Shown here in pieces: positions 23,030-33,616 of a DNA stretch of 64,000 nucleotides (positions are counted from its first letter, which is position 1; each line of letters starts with the position of its first letter). A program made the translations under genes and the position numbers. Location of the stretch: contig CP136064.1 of the NCBI GenBank assembly GCA_032622095.1, forward strand, positions 128,949,605 to 129,013,604, written 5' to 3'. A model generated the notes under the pieces. It saw nothing but the letters and a program-made list of their open reading frames with translations, searched no databases and was not told the origin of the DNA. The stretch is from Siphonodentalium dalli (taxonomy: Eukaryota > Mollusca > Scaphopoda > Gadilida > Siphonodentaliidae).

Positions 23030-23720
23030 GATGCATGCGGAAAGCTGTAGGCTGTATAACGTATGCCAAACGAATTACTGATGCACAACTGAGTAAAACT
23101 CTGAGGTCCTTGAATTCGGAATTCGGAAAAGAAACGATAGCTTATATAGATGTCATCACAAATACGCATATGAAATTTGGTGATGGATGCTGCTTATAAA
23201 GAGCGCTTATAAAGAGCGCCAAAGGGTTAGGTTATGCAAAAAGCAAAATTCAAGAAGGCTGTTGGCGGCCAACTTTTTCGTCGAAAATAGTTCAAATTCG
23301 ATATCTCCAGTCTAGAGGTCGTCACGATCATGCATGTGGTATCCACGAATTATGCACTAAAAACTGAGGGATGTAAGGGTTGCAGATAGATTGAAATGTG
23401 AAATCCAAGATGGCTGCTGCAAGCCATGTTTTTTAAACGAAATACTGACAAATTTGACACCTCCCATTTCATCCAGATTATGCATATGAAATTTCGGAAT
23501 GATCGGATGAAAAATACAGGCTGTAGTGAGTGTCAAATGTATTATTGATGCAAAGTGAAACATCCAAGATGGCTGCAGGCAGCCACGTTTTTCAAGGAAT
23601 TCCGAAAATTTGGAAAAATCGAATACAGATGAAATAACAAAAAATGGATATTGAAATTGGGTTCTATCGAATGAAACATTTTGGTTGTAGAGAGCGCCGA
23701 AGGTTAACATATATCAGAAC
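23030..23720. repeat. Degenerate modules containing CCAAGATGGCTGC
   Basis: Related blocks recur at about 23032, 23248, 23402 and 23564. Each has a version of ATCCAAGATGGCTGCAGGC followed by a CACGTTTTT-like stretch, and neighbouring phrases such as CATATGAAATTT are shared. Spacing is about 155-215 bp. They resemble the AAGATGGCGGCC tracts in the palindrome arms at 41-46 kb, so a common dispersed family is likely. Confidence 0.6.
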
Positions 23721-24487
23721 AAGTCTATAGCGCCCAACTAGAGGTCAGCCCAATCGCACATACGGAATTTGGGGTTATTCGGATGAAAGATGTGAGACGT
23801 AGGGCGTCCGCAGGTGGAACTTTCATTCAATCAAAACTGGAGGCATGTGTTGGAACATTTCTATCCAGACATAAATTCCAACGTCATTAGCCAACCCCAT
23901 GTCGCCGCGTCCCTGTGACCACCCTTGAAAAATGCGTGTACATGAAATTTACAAAAAGACCATACCATGTCCCAAGCAAGATCTACATGTAAGTACGTAC
24001 ACCAACCTCATATCACCGCGTCCCTGTTACCAGCCTTGAGAACATACACACATATCGTATCACCGATATGTTTATATGTATAAATTAGGTGGAAATCGGC
24101 GTAAAAAATTGATTGATTGTGTTGCCCCTCCCTCTTTTTCTGTACCTGAAGAGAGTCACTTTAGAAAATTTTAGTCTGCACCATTATGTTCCTCGTAAAT
24201 AGGTACCCATTTAGTTTATATATAACACAGACAGACAGGCAGATATAGATATAGATAATAGAAAATAGATAATGTAATGTGAAATTATAAGCATAATGAC
24301 ATAGCATGCATTGGTGAAAGCGTGATAATTTGCTCTATTTATTTTTGCTCCAGATTCGAATCAGTTTTCAACAAAAGATTTTGTGTTCAATTTTCAGAAT
24401 GTTTCGTATATGGACTAAAGACTAAATTGAACTCTGAACATCCATTGGTAATGTTCGCCTGAGTGTCTTCGTCCCGGTGAGAAATAC

Positions 24488-24645
24488 CTGTTTGTTCGAT
24501 ATTGGCTGTTCTTCTTTGAATACGGTCCATATCACGGCCTCATAACAGTGAGGGGTTGTAAGACTACCTAAATAGCGGTAGTACTTCGATGTATCTGCTG
24601 GAACGAGGCGGCTCAACGGGAACCCATCAACATTGACGTTCTCAT
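24488..24645 (-). CDS. Alpha-carbonic anhydrase, internal exon with the LTTP motif
   Basis: The 158-bp exon translates as NVDGFPLSRLVPADTSKYY, then YRYLGSLTTPHCYEAVIWTV and FKEEQPISNKQ. This is the alpha-carbonic anhydrase segment holding the active-site SLTTP (Thr199/Thr200 by human CA2 numbering), where Thr199 orients the zinc-bound hydroxide during CO2 hydration. The acceptor TTTATTTTCCAG precedes ATGAGAAC and the donor is CAG/GTATTT. Ending right after Gln matches the known vertebrate CA exon 6/7 junction. The exon begins with two bases of a split codon, which fits the single base left by the exon at 33550-33616. The following 3' exon was not found in the window. Family assignment is secure; whether the protein is secreted or cytosolic cannot be told. 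Confidence 0.9.
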
Positions 24646-24678
24646 CTGGAAAATAAATCAACTAGTGCATCAGGCTTT

Positions 24679-24679
<1 letters not shown>

Positions 24680-24716
<37 letters not shown>

Positions 24717-24745
24717 GTGTGGGGGTGTGTGTGTGTGTATGGGAG
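24680..24745. repeat. (TA)n / (TG)n compound microsatellite
   Basis: Alternating TA units followed by GTGTGTG-rich sequence lie just upstream (minus sense) of the carbonic anhydrase exon, within the 8.9-kb intron. Confidence 0.9.
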
Positions 24746-24769
24746 GCCCTTTTCACATTTATTATTTAT

Positions 24770-24930
24770 TTACGCTTAAGCGCAAATATTTGCACTTAAG
24801 CGAAAATAACCTCTATCATTTACACTTAAGCGCAAATATTTACACTTAAGCGTAAATCGTTTACACTAAAGCGCAAATCATTTGCGCTTAAGCGCAAATA
24901 GATCATCATTTGCGCTTAAGCCCAAATAAA
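24770..24930. repeat. Cluster of palindromes based on TTTGCGCTTAAGCGCAAA
   Basis: Seven or so copies of an imperfect palindrome occur in 160 bp, with a perfect 20-bp version ATTTGCGCTTAAGCGCAAAT at 24880-24899. Variants replace GCG by ACA or GTG symmetrically or on one side. A further perfect copy stands alone at 25426-25445. No coding potential. They could be binding sites or decayed hairpin repeats. Confidence 0.85.
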
Positions 24931-25011
24931 AATTAATATGCATTGATCCCCCTGAATTAATTTTAAATGGCATAGGCCTAGAACACATCACTAAAGACTA
25001 TATATGCCCAC

Positions 25012-25258
25012 AATATGAGGGAAGCAACCCCTCAGTAACCCCAAGATCCCTCTTATGACCATGTAAATGGTATAGATCTGTGCAGGATATGTCTCTTTTT
25101 ATAAAATATACTATAATATGAAATTAGGGGTTTTTCCCCTATTTCAAGTCAATAAGTACACCATATGAGGGAAGCAAACCCCCAGTAACCCCTAGTTCCC
25201 TATTTATGGCCATAGAAATGGTATATATCTATGCAGGAGATGTCCCTTTAATAAAATA
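25012..25258. repeat. Two-copy duplication, unit about 150 bp
   Basis: ATATGAGGGAAGCAAC with the following AGTAACCCC, ATGGTATA and TTTTATAAAATATACTA occurs at about 25012 and again at about 25162. The two copies are clearly diverged. They lie between the palindrome cluster and its outlying copy. Confidence 0.75.
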
Positions 25259-25593
25259 TACTAGAGCTCTTGGAGTGAGGGACAAATTATTGGGACACCA
25301 GGGACAGAGATGCTGATATGCATATGGAAATATGTTTTTTCTTCAACTTTCGAGTCTGTATGGGGCTACTACTATGAGATGGACTCAATCATTCACAATC
25401 AGAGGGAAGTAAGGGAGTGTTAGGTATTTGCGCTTAAGCGCAAATAAATTGATAAACACATATTTTCGCGCAAATAAATATGTGTGTGTGTGAGTGTGCG
25501 TGAGAGAGCGTTTGTGAGGACGTCAGAGTGGGGACTTCGATGTGATATTAGACTTTATACTGGGGACTTCAAACAAACTTTTTTTCCGGCACT

Positions 25594-25633
25594 TTCCAAG
25601 TGCCAGACAAACCAGTTTTTCTGGCACTTGGAA
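25594..25633. repeat. 14-bp perfect stem hairpin
   Basis: TTCCAAGTGCCAGA pairs with TCTGGCACTTGGAA about 12 bases downstream. It lies some 200 bp upstream of the candidate promoter, among repeated TGGGGACTT words. Confidence 0.75.
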
Positions 25634-25780
25634 ATACACAAATGGGGACTTGGGAACAGAGCACACATAAAAATTAACTAGTCCCCAATGTATGGTTTCA
25701 GTCAGACCTCCTCACATTCCGTCTTCACGCTGGGAGCGTGTCTCGCTGAAATATTTTTCATTCACACACTGTCAAGTTTC

Positions 25781-25819
25781 TGCGCATGCGCATTTGAGTC
25801 TGTTAACTGCGCATGTGCG
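25781..25819 (+). promoter_or_regulatory. Candidate TATA-less promoter with two NRF-1-like sites
   Basis: TGCGCATGCGCA at 25781-25792 is the full palindromic NRF-1 consensus, and TGCGCATGTGCG at 25808-25819 is a close match. The sequence AAAACATGGCGGAG at 25839-25852 also matches the YY1-type element AANATGGCGG that often overlaps the start codon of housekeeping genes. The combination within 75 bp is typical of TATA-less animal promoters. The same NRF-1-like palindrome also recurs inside the Helitron modules at 48-57 kb, so the motif alone is not proof. Confidence 0.45.
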
Positions 25820-25842
25820 GGAATATCTCGGAATTCGAAAAC

Positions 25843-25994
25843 ATGGCGGAGTCCCCACTTGGGGCGATTGAGTTTTTTTTTACAGTAGGCCTACCGTATA
25901 TAAACATGGAAGGAAGACACAAACAAACATCAGGCTTAGACATTTTATGTTGGTATCGTACTCGGCTTACATGTTGTAGGGTGGGCCAGTTAAG
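25843..25994 (+). CDS. Candidate first coding exon (MAESPLGAIE...)
   Basis: The ATG sits in a good context (AAAACATGG) next to the promoter-like cluster. The frame runs MAESPLGAIEFFFTVGLPY onward for about 50 codons to a good donor, AAG/GTACGT at 25994/25995, and without splicing would stop at 26025. No domain is recognisable. If real, it is a plus-strand gene starting inside the minus-strand carbonic anhydrase intron. It could equally be a chance frame beside a CpG-containing repeat. Confidence 0.3.
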
Positions 25995-26647
25995 GTACGT
26001 TGTTCTCTCGCTGAGGTGCTTTTGAGATTAGGGAAGTGAACTTTTCGGAAATTCATCAAAATATTTGTGTGTGTGTGAAATTGGACCTAACTGGCTTCTC
26101 AATAACCTGGATTATTGTTAGCACTGCGTGGATTATGTTTGTACATGGACGGGACAAGATGATATATAACCTCCGAAAAATTAACTGGCGCTAATATTGA
26201 TATTCTCCTCTGCAAGAGTCTGAAGAAAACAATTTTCGGTGAACTGAGACAGATTCAAATGTCGTTGAGACTTGAGTGCAGCGGGGTTACATTTTACATG
26301 CATGACAGTATTGACTATTGTGAATTACAAAAGACAGATACTTAAGTTTCACAAATTTATAAACTGCCTAATTAACTCACAAGAGTCAACCACTAGTGAC
26401 AAGGATTACGAGACATACATGTACCGGTACAATTCTGTAGAGTTATGACGTCAAAGATCAGTCATGAGTCAGTGACAAATTGTTGGCTACAACGTACAAG
26501 TACCTGTGGACGATGGATCATATTCTTCAATTGTCATCGAAACGTGATTTGAGAACCATGTCGCCCAGTTACGAGTCTACTATTCTTTAAATTTGATCGA
26601 AACACCTGTGACGCTGTGATATTGTTCTGATACCGTATATTTATGGA

Positions 26648-26749
26648 ATGGCGGATAATCTCGGAGATAAGGATCCAATTCTGGGAAACACGTTATCACT
26701 GAATCAAGCGCAAGCTTTTAGTAATGTACTACAGCTAAGCTCTAATTAA
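26648..26749 (+). CDS. Short candidate ORF (33 codons, MADNLGDKDPIL...)
   Basis: The frame opens with GAATGGCGGATAATC and reads MADNLGDKDPILGNTLSL, then NQAQAFSNVLQLSSN and a stop. The composition is protein-like, and the ATGGCGGA start echoes the candidate start 800 bp upstream. It could be the start of a spliced gene or noise. No family is recognised. Confidence 0.2.
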   Translation: MADNLGDKDPILGNTLSLNQAQAFSNVLQLSSN

Positions 26750-27719
26750 TAATCCCCCTTTAACAAGGTTGTAGGGCGTTAATGACACCGGTTATACCAT
26801 GGACCGCTGTACAACCACAGTCAAGTGGTTGATACGGTATGTGGCAACCGCAGGTTATCTTTCTACTATTAATATTTTGCGACCACTGTACTCCACTGTA
26901 CTCCGCGTTAATGTTTCACATGACCAACTTGAACCTTGTAAACATGTTGCACCCAGTCCAGCTTTTCATCAGCGCCATGCACCATGTCAACTATACACAA
27001 AACAATATTTCAATTAATAATTTGTTTACTATTCAATGGAACATTCAATAATGGTCACTGACCGACATTCGCAACTAATAGTACACATGTACTAGTACCA
27101 AGGCAGCGTCAAGCCATGCAAGAAATATACACTACCGGGTATGTGGTGGTTATAATGCTGACTTTAAAATGGTTCTGAAGGTAGGCCATGGTAGGATTAA
27201 TCAATGTTAATAGCATCAACAACGTGGTAATATCGGTGACCAATGTGGTTAGGGGGGGGTCAATTATAGCTTAGCTGTATAAATACATGTACATGTAGAC
27301 CATTCCAATGTCTACAAAAATTCTACATTATATGGCTCTGGTGATCAGGCAATGACATTGACATGTTCACACACAGATGTGAATGGAGAATAATTTTTTT
27401 CCCTATGGTTGTACCAAACTTTATCATACCAGTATATTAAATACATTAAACTCTCTTTGTGTTAGCATTTGTTCATATACCGATACAGTACATTGGAAGT
27501 GTACGATAAGCAAAACACTGAACACCGTGGCAATTTTTTTGGGAGAGTGATAATAATTCTGGTACCCCATTCAACATCACCTTCAACGGTAGCGAGGACT
27601 AGTTAGCGCTATAGCCGTATAGCTGTATTTTGCATACATTACCATACAACATGGTGTCAGTTTTAATTAACCAAAGTTAATGGTCTCCCCATTGTTGAGT
27701 ATTTTGCTTATCGCACGCT

Positions 27720-28340
27720 ATTTACAAAGGTTTTGGAGTTATCGCAAAGGTGTTTGTGATTTTTTGCAAAGTTTTTGCTCCCCTTATCACTCATGCATCT
27801 GGCTGTGAATGACTGGTCGGTCTATTTTAGCCCGACCAGGCAATTCTAGATTAATAGGTTGTTCACTCAGACCTGTCTAAGACCTGCGATTTATTGTAAT
27901 GGTTTGTGATTTATAGTAAAGGTTTGTGATTTATTGTAAAGGTTTGCGAGTTATCGCAAAGGTGTTTGTGATTTTTCGCAAAGTTGTTTTGTGATTCATC
28001 GCCAACGTTTGCTTCTCTTATCCCACATGCATGGTGGATGTCAAAGAACGATTGGTCTATTTTAGCCCAACCTTGCTATTATAGATCGATTGGTGGTTTA
28101 CCCATACCTGTTGGAAGATGTCTGATTCATATTTCTATTTATACGGTTCAAGTCCATTAGTGCCAATGCATAAAAATATATCTGTGATAAATCACAAACC
28201 ATTGCGATTAATCGCAAACCTTTGTGATCAATCGCAAACCTTTGTGATCAATCGAAAACTATTACACTGAAACGCATATGTTTATTGCAAAGTAGTTTGC
28301 GATTTGCAAAAGGTTTGCGATTTACACAAGGTAGTTTTTT
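27720..28340. repeat. Cluster of GCGATTNATCGC-type palindromes
   Basis: Many imperfect palindromes built on TTTGCGATTTATCGCAAA recur on both sides of a unique centre. Examples are GTTTGCGAGTTATCGCAAAG at about 27941, TTTGTGATTTTTCGCAAAG at about 27966 and ATTGCGATTAATCGCAAAC at about 28200. Two sub-blocks also share a longer phrase (GGTCTATTTTAGCCC, then CTAGATNNAT), so this is a tandemly amplified composite unit. It is similar in design to, but distinct in sequence from, the 24.8-kb cluster. Confidence 0.8.
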
Positions 28341-28989
28341 ATTTATCAGGCTATTCTAGATCGATTCGGGTGTTTCATCCAGACCTGTTTAATCTGAGAT
28401 TTAGCTATACCGGTAAATGCGGTATGTTGTAAATAACAGTGGCATTTCTAATAATAGTTCATAATTTCATATACATGTACATGTAGTGGGGGTCTACTCG
28501 GTGTTGAGTGTTTTGCTCATTGCATACTCTACATACCGGTACATGTTTGTTGTACTGTTTGTTTACATACATGTAAGATGGCGTTTGCTTACATACAATG
28601 TAACACAGAGTACAAACATAGCAACATGCTGAATTAAAGTGATACATGTATTTATTATTGGAATAAGAACACAGTCTGTTTATAATATTATTTATATTTA
28701 TGTTTATGGCGGTTTTAATGGACGTGCAGTACCCATCGCCAACACTTACCCGATCTTTAACAATATCCTCATGGGCATACATTACAATTTTCTTCAATGT
28801 ATGGTGTGACGACCCGCAAATATCTAGACAACGGTATCATAACCGAACGGCATGTAATCGCCATGTATCGTAACTCCACCACAGTGACCATTTACATACA
28901 GCTGACATTGCCAATTCATTAAAAGCGACACATCACATATTCATTGTACAGGTAATTACATTTCAGTCAATTCACTTTTCAGCTGCATA

Positions 28990-29236
28990 CAGTAATGCCC
29001 CTAATTAATCGACCCCATAACCACAGCAGAATTATGGGTCATTTTCAGGATTTAGTCGGAAATATGGCTTGTTGCCATTCATCAGAAAGTATGGAGAGCT
29101 TTCCGATGAATGACAACAAGCCATTTTTCTCGGGCAAAGCTTTCCGATGAATGGCAACAAGCCATATTTCCGACTAAATCCTGAAAAATGACCCATAGTT
29201 CTGCTGTGGTTATGGAGTCGATTAATTAGGCATTTA
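28990..29236. mobile_element. Foldback MITE, about 245 bp
   Basis: Left arm CCTAATTAATCGACCCCATA and the reverse complement of the right arm (CCTAATTAATCGACTCCATA) match almost perfectly for about 95 bp each. They extend through AGCAGAA and GGATTTAGTCGGAAATATGG to GCCATTCATC. The short centre repeats part of the arm (CTTTCCGATGAATG). Such near-perfect hairpins are typical of young MITEs. No clear target duplication was seen. Confidence 0.82.
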
Positions 29237-29927
29237 TATGTAAATCAATTTCATCATTGTTTTTTTTTCATTAAAGGAAATTGCAAATTCATCGATGATT
29301 TCATCATCTCAACATTTCATTAAAGTGATGCTTTATGTTCACACACATCGTTTCATTCGGGTAACATTTTCCATTTCTACACTGCCCATTGCATTGATCG
29401 TCTTCAACGGGGATAATCTAGGGGCGCGGTTTGGGGGGGGGGTGTCTCGTCCCCCACAACTTAGGTCAAAATTTTCAACAGTTGGAAATTTCATACCTGC
29501 CAAAACATAAGTTGGAGATTTCACACCAACAGTAGGTTGACAATATTCCTGTATTCTGATTTTCAAACAATTTATTGGGGGGGGGGATTACCGGTAATTG
29601 TTTTTGGACCAATATTTGTATATTTTCCTATTTTGGTCAAAATTTTGGACTGAAATGGTCATCAGTTGGAAAGTTTCATACGGTACCTTAGGGGTGGCTG
29701 ACAGGTTAGAAATTTCCAACACTTGGGAAAACTTGTGTCCTGGTCCCTCCCCCGTGGCAAGTTAATTTAAGAAAACAATAATGACTTAATTCACAGCAGG
29801 TTCTCAGCTATTATTATCTGATGTTCAAACTTTAGTCATATGTTTGGACTGATCATAACCATGATTTTATGCTGGGTTTGAATAGTTCACAAGGTGGGCA
29901 ATGTCAGGTAGTTTTCAACTTTAAAAC
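29237..29927. other. Intronic stretch, no gene recognised
   Basis: It contains G-runs near 29430 and 29576 and low-complexity sequence. The open frames have no motifs. Confidence 0.4.
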
Positions 29928-30425
29928 GCAGTCCCCAGTTACATTCACACACATTTAATTTACAAAGGTCCCCACATGGATGCTTGTGTGTGATATACAC
30001 ATGTATCAAAACCATCGACGCACGTCCCCAGTTACATTCACACACAGGATTTACAAAGGTCCCCAAATGGATGCCTGTGTGTGATATATCAAAACCATCA
30101 ACACACGTGACACGTCCCCAGTTACCTTCACACACATATAATTTACAAAGGTTCCCACATGGATGCTTGTGTGTGATATATCAAAACCGTCAACGCACGT
30201 CCCCAGTTACCTTCACACACATATAGGATTTACAAAGGTCCCCAATCGGATGCTTGTGTGTGATATATCAAAACCTTCAACGCACGTCCCCAGTTACCTT
30301 CACACACATAGGATTTACACAGGTCCCCAATTGGATGCTTGCGTGTGATATACCAAAACCACCAACGCACGTCCCCAGTTACCTTCACACGCACTTCCGG
30401 GTTACAAGGTCCCCATTTAGATGTC
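29928..30425. repeat. Minisatellite, six units of about 84-95 bp
   Basis: The unit begins CGTCCCCAGTTACCTTCACA and includes ATTTACAAAGGTCCCCA, GGATGCTTGTGTGTGATAT and ATCAAAACCNTCAACGCACG. Starts lie near 29932, 30027, 30115, 30199, 30284 and 30371. Units differ by small indels. Both strands have long stop-free frames as a by-product of the repeat, so they should not be annotated as genes. Confidence 0.92.
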
Positions 30426-30687
30426 CCCATTCTAGGGCATTATGTTAAAACTGTCGCCATGGTCAATGCATCAACTTTGCGACAGCGGTATAAGGACATA
30501 CACCAATGTGTCGAATGGACAACGGACTAGAATGACCATAACAGTCGTATCTCGTAGTCCCCATTTGTGATGATTTTGTCAGAGTCCCCAGATACCCCCC
30601 CCCCTATACACGTATGTGTGTGTGTGTGTGTGAGGGTGCGCGCGTGTCGAGTTTTCCATATAGGACAGCTTCTTTAAAGATGCACTT

Positions 30688-31022
30688 CTATTATTATAAT
30701 TAGTAACCGAAGGAGTCACTCTCACCTAAAAAAAAAGTGCTGAAGGGTACACAGGGTTTACTATCGACACAAACGCAGTTACTTGAACTATGTTGCTGAT
30801 AGTCTGGCAGACATCTGCACGTTGTCTTCAGTTGAATCTTCATTGGCAAGTAAATAATTATTCTCTATATAACAGAAATTATGGCAGACGCGAAAACTAA
30901 ACGTCATTTAGAACGAGATTTCCAAACCTTTGTACCCTTCAGCACATTTTAAAAACCTGTGTACCATTCAACAATGTGTTGGTGGGAGTCACTCAGTCAC
31001 TCCTTCAGCATTATTATAACGC
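30688..31022. mobile_element. Decayed foldback element, about 335 bp
   Basis: ATTATTATAATTAGTAACCG with GGAGTCACTCTCACC near 30688-30725 pairs with GGGAGTCACTC and CCTTCAGCATTATTATAAC near 30986-31022. A second inner pair is GTGCTGAAGGGTACACAGG (30738) with TTTGTACCCTTCAGCAC (30927). Nested inverted repeats of this kind suggest an old MITE. Confidence 0.6.
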
Positions 31023-31301
31023 AGTTTTCTTGGTGTAGGCCTTCAATTGTGAATACAAATTGAATTTGATATCTTTTGATATCCACTTTGTTTGATTGGA
31101 TATTAAATACCCCTAACGTGCCCGCACCTTCTTATTTAAGTATTTTGTGTGTGAACATAACTAAAATAAGGCGACGGAATTAAATGGCAGCATGTCGCCA
31201 TTGTAACCAAATAAAAGCCGAAGATGTCATATTGTTATATTTACATACACCTGATATCTCTTCCGATTTCCCCATAGCGTTACGGTAGACACCCCCCTTA
31301 T

Positions 31302-31376
31302 TCAATGTGTTCATAAACCTATTAACGTAACGTGACGTCACTTTCAATGTCGTTCATATGTTTATGAACACATTGA
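31302..31376. repeat. 17-bp perfect inverted repeat
   Basis: TCAATGTGTTCATAAAC at 31302-31318 and GTTTATGAACACATTGA at 31360-31376 are exact reverse complements around a 41-bp loop containing ACGTGACGTCA, a CRE-like sequence. Confidence 0.85.
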
Positions 31377-31879
31377 TCCGGGAAATCACCGGGGATTGTC
31401 GGACATTACCGACTGCTTGAGTATATAGCACGTCCGGATTTGGCAAGAAATTTGTTTTGGTCTATAACCAGTGTTGTTGCCCGGTGTTACTTAGCGTTGA
31501 TGTTCAAATAACCGCGCTACTCAATAGAGTTTTATCATTTTCCTTGCCGCTACAAATATTCCCCCACCTCACAAATACATCATTATGGTAGAACGGCCTG
31601 GTGTCGATTTCTTATCCACAGCCGAAACTGAATTGCTAGTTTCAGATATTATCATTCTTGAAATCAACACGTCTACATTAATTACAGGACATTTTGTCAT
31701 ATGTGTATACTTTACTGTGAAATTGCGTTTTTTTCCGTTCTCCGTCAACGGATTCTCACAATGTTTGTTTTTCCAAAAAGCGAGGATTCGAACTGTCTTA
31801 ACTGAACTCCATGCGTTCATTTAAAGTTGAATAAATAGCGGGAAAGACAGACAATCCTAGTTCATAATAAATTTAAGTA

Positions 31880-32048
31880 TATAAATATAAATAAATAAAC
31901 GGCGGATTCAACGTGGTCATGGGTTTTGATCGCGATAAAAAATCAGCAAACTCCGCATGAATTCGGGGTTCATGCAGTGTGCTGAATTTTTCTCGCGGTC
32001 AAAATCCCATGCCCACGTTGAATCCGCCGTTTATTATTTATATGTATA
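31880..32048. mobile_element. Foldback MITE, about 170 bp
   Basis: Left arm ATAAATAAACGGCGGATTCA with ACGTGGTCATGGGTTTTGAT and CGCGATAAAAAATCAGCA is mirrored by right arm TGCTGAATTTTTCTCGCGG, TCAAAATCCCATG and CCACGTTGAATCCGCCG. There are about 65-70 paired bases per arm. The centre is about 30 bp. Confidence 0.8.
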
Positions 32049-33549
32049 TTTTGGCGTCACGCCGTATATTCATGTCGCATGGCTATATTTACGGCGCCGT
32101 ATTATATAGATGGAAGCATTTCGATGTATTCAGAGTTCCTGTCATTTTTTACGAAAACTGATTAGCTTTTTATTTTGATTCTAGTGTTTGTAGTGATAAT
32201 TGTTGTATGCAATTCAATGTTCTATCCATTTATCTCATGTAGATTCGATGCTTTGCAGGGACAGATATATAAATATGTTCTGATTATTTTTTTCAGGAAC
32301 AAAGTGATGTTGCAAATGGTTCTCAACAATTTTTCAGTGGGTGTTAAATTAGATCATATGTGTTTTTGTAACTGGAAGTCTGGAACCCTTAATGTTAAAA
32401 CTACATAGCCTTAATTGAAACAAGAGTCATTTAATAAACGACACACATAAGGTGATTAAATACAGCTTTGTTTTGAAATTTTGAAAACAAAATACGACAC
32501 ATAAACCCAGGCCGCTATGGTTATACGGTGGGGTGGGTTGCTCTCTCCAAACTTTGGTTTTGGAAAGTTTGAGGTACCAGTTGGAATGTTTAAACCCAAA
32601 GAGAATTTGGTGTTGTTTAAGGGGGTGTAGTTGGACATTTCGAGGCGAACACCCCCTCTCACTATGTAGCCACGACCCTGTATACCAGACGACGGGTTGC
32701 CCACCCCAGACAATGTACAGATATCTCCGTAATTGCAAAATAACATAGGCCGCCATATTTGTTATCGATATGCCACTTATCACGTGGTTCTTAACTTTAA
32801 GATTATCTTAAGACACCTCACACCAGTCTTAAAGTTGAGACAAAAGTTAAGACCATCTTAAGTTAAAACCTTGTTCGTGAAACGCACTTGTGACTGAAGT
32901 TTGAACTTATGACCATCTTAAGTCCCAACTATGTCATTAGTTGCTTTCAAGAAACAGGGCCCCGACCTATATTTACAAAAGTATTTATTTGAAATTTGAA
33001 AAGTAAAATAATAAGTTTTGCTGTCCCCTCTAAAGCTTCAAATTTCTGCGCGAGGACCGTATAAGCATTGATGTTAATAATATAGTATAACATTCGCAAC
33101 CATATGCTTATCGTTAATCCTGTCAAAGTACTATCCACTTGATACTATAATTTATCATATGAGACGAAAAGATCCCTCGTTAAACTGGGGGCGACCAATT
33201 ATTTAACAAATGGTGAGTGACGATATCTTCATCATCATCGTTGTTGAAAGATATTTCTCTCGGTGTGATCTTGTCACTTTGATGGTGACCCCCTGCCAAT
33301 GTAATATATATATATGTTAGTATGTGACACTTTCATCAGTGACATGAGCTTGTAATCAACCTACGGGGTAATTTTCTGTTTCTTCACCAGAGCGTGGAAT
33401 GGAACATGATATTTATATCCGATTATATTGGATAACGACCTTGATGGATGTTTTTTTATACCAACATTATATTTAGAAATTCAAGAATATCATATTTCTA
33501 TAGTTTTTGTCTTGGAGAATCCTAGCAGTTAGGTAACTGCCAAGCTTAC
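32049..33549. other. Carbonic anhydrase intron sequence, no further gene seen
   Basis: A run of repeated AAGATTATCTTAAG and ACCATCTTAAGT words around 32790-32935, ending GAAACAGGGCCCC, looks like a decayed transposon end. The longer open frames at 32430-32780 overlap one another in two frames and have no motif. Confidence 0.4.
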
Positions 33550-33616
33550 CTTTAAATTCAACGTCGATTAATTTATCGAAGACGAGGTCCAAGTCTGTGT
33601 TATCTTCCTGTGATAT
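33550..33616 (-). CDS. Alpha-carbonic anhydrase, short internal exon
   Basis: This 67-bp exon encodes ISQEDNTDLDLVFDKLIDVE then FK plus one base. It matches the short alpha-CA exon reading (I/V)GxxNPxLxxVVDxLxxIKxKG, which corresponds to exon 5 of vertebrate CA genes (63 bp in human CA2). The acceptor is TTTATAG and the donor AAAG/GTAAGC. It starts in phase 0, matching the phase-0 end of the exon at 60321-60413. It leaves a single G that joins the AT of the exon at 24488-24645. The segment contributes no catalytic residues. Agreement in length, phase and order with its neighbours makes the assignment strong despite its size. Confidence 0.85.

Noticed and set aside
29984-30530. Open frames over the 30-kb minisatellite (CDISKPSTHVPSYLHTH types)
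   Set aside because: By-product of the 85-95 bp repeat; units differ by indels that shift frame.
32427-32783. Two overlapping minus-strand frames of about 100 codons
   Set aside because: They overlap each other in different frames and lack motifs; likely chance frames in a repeat.
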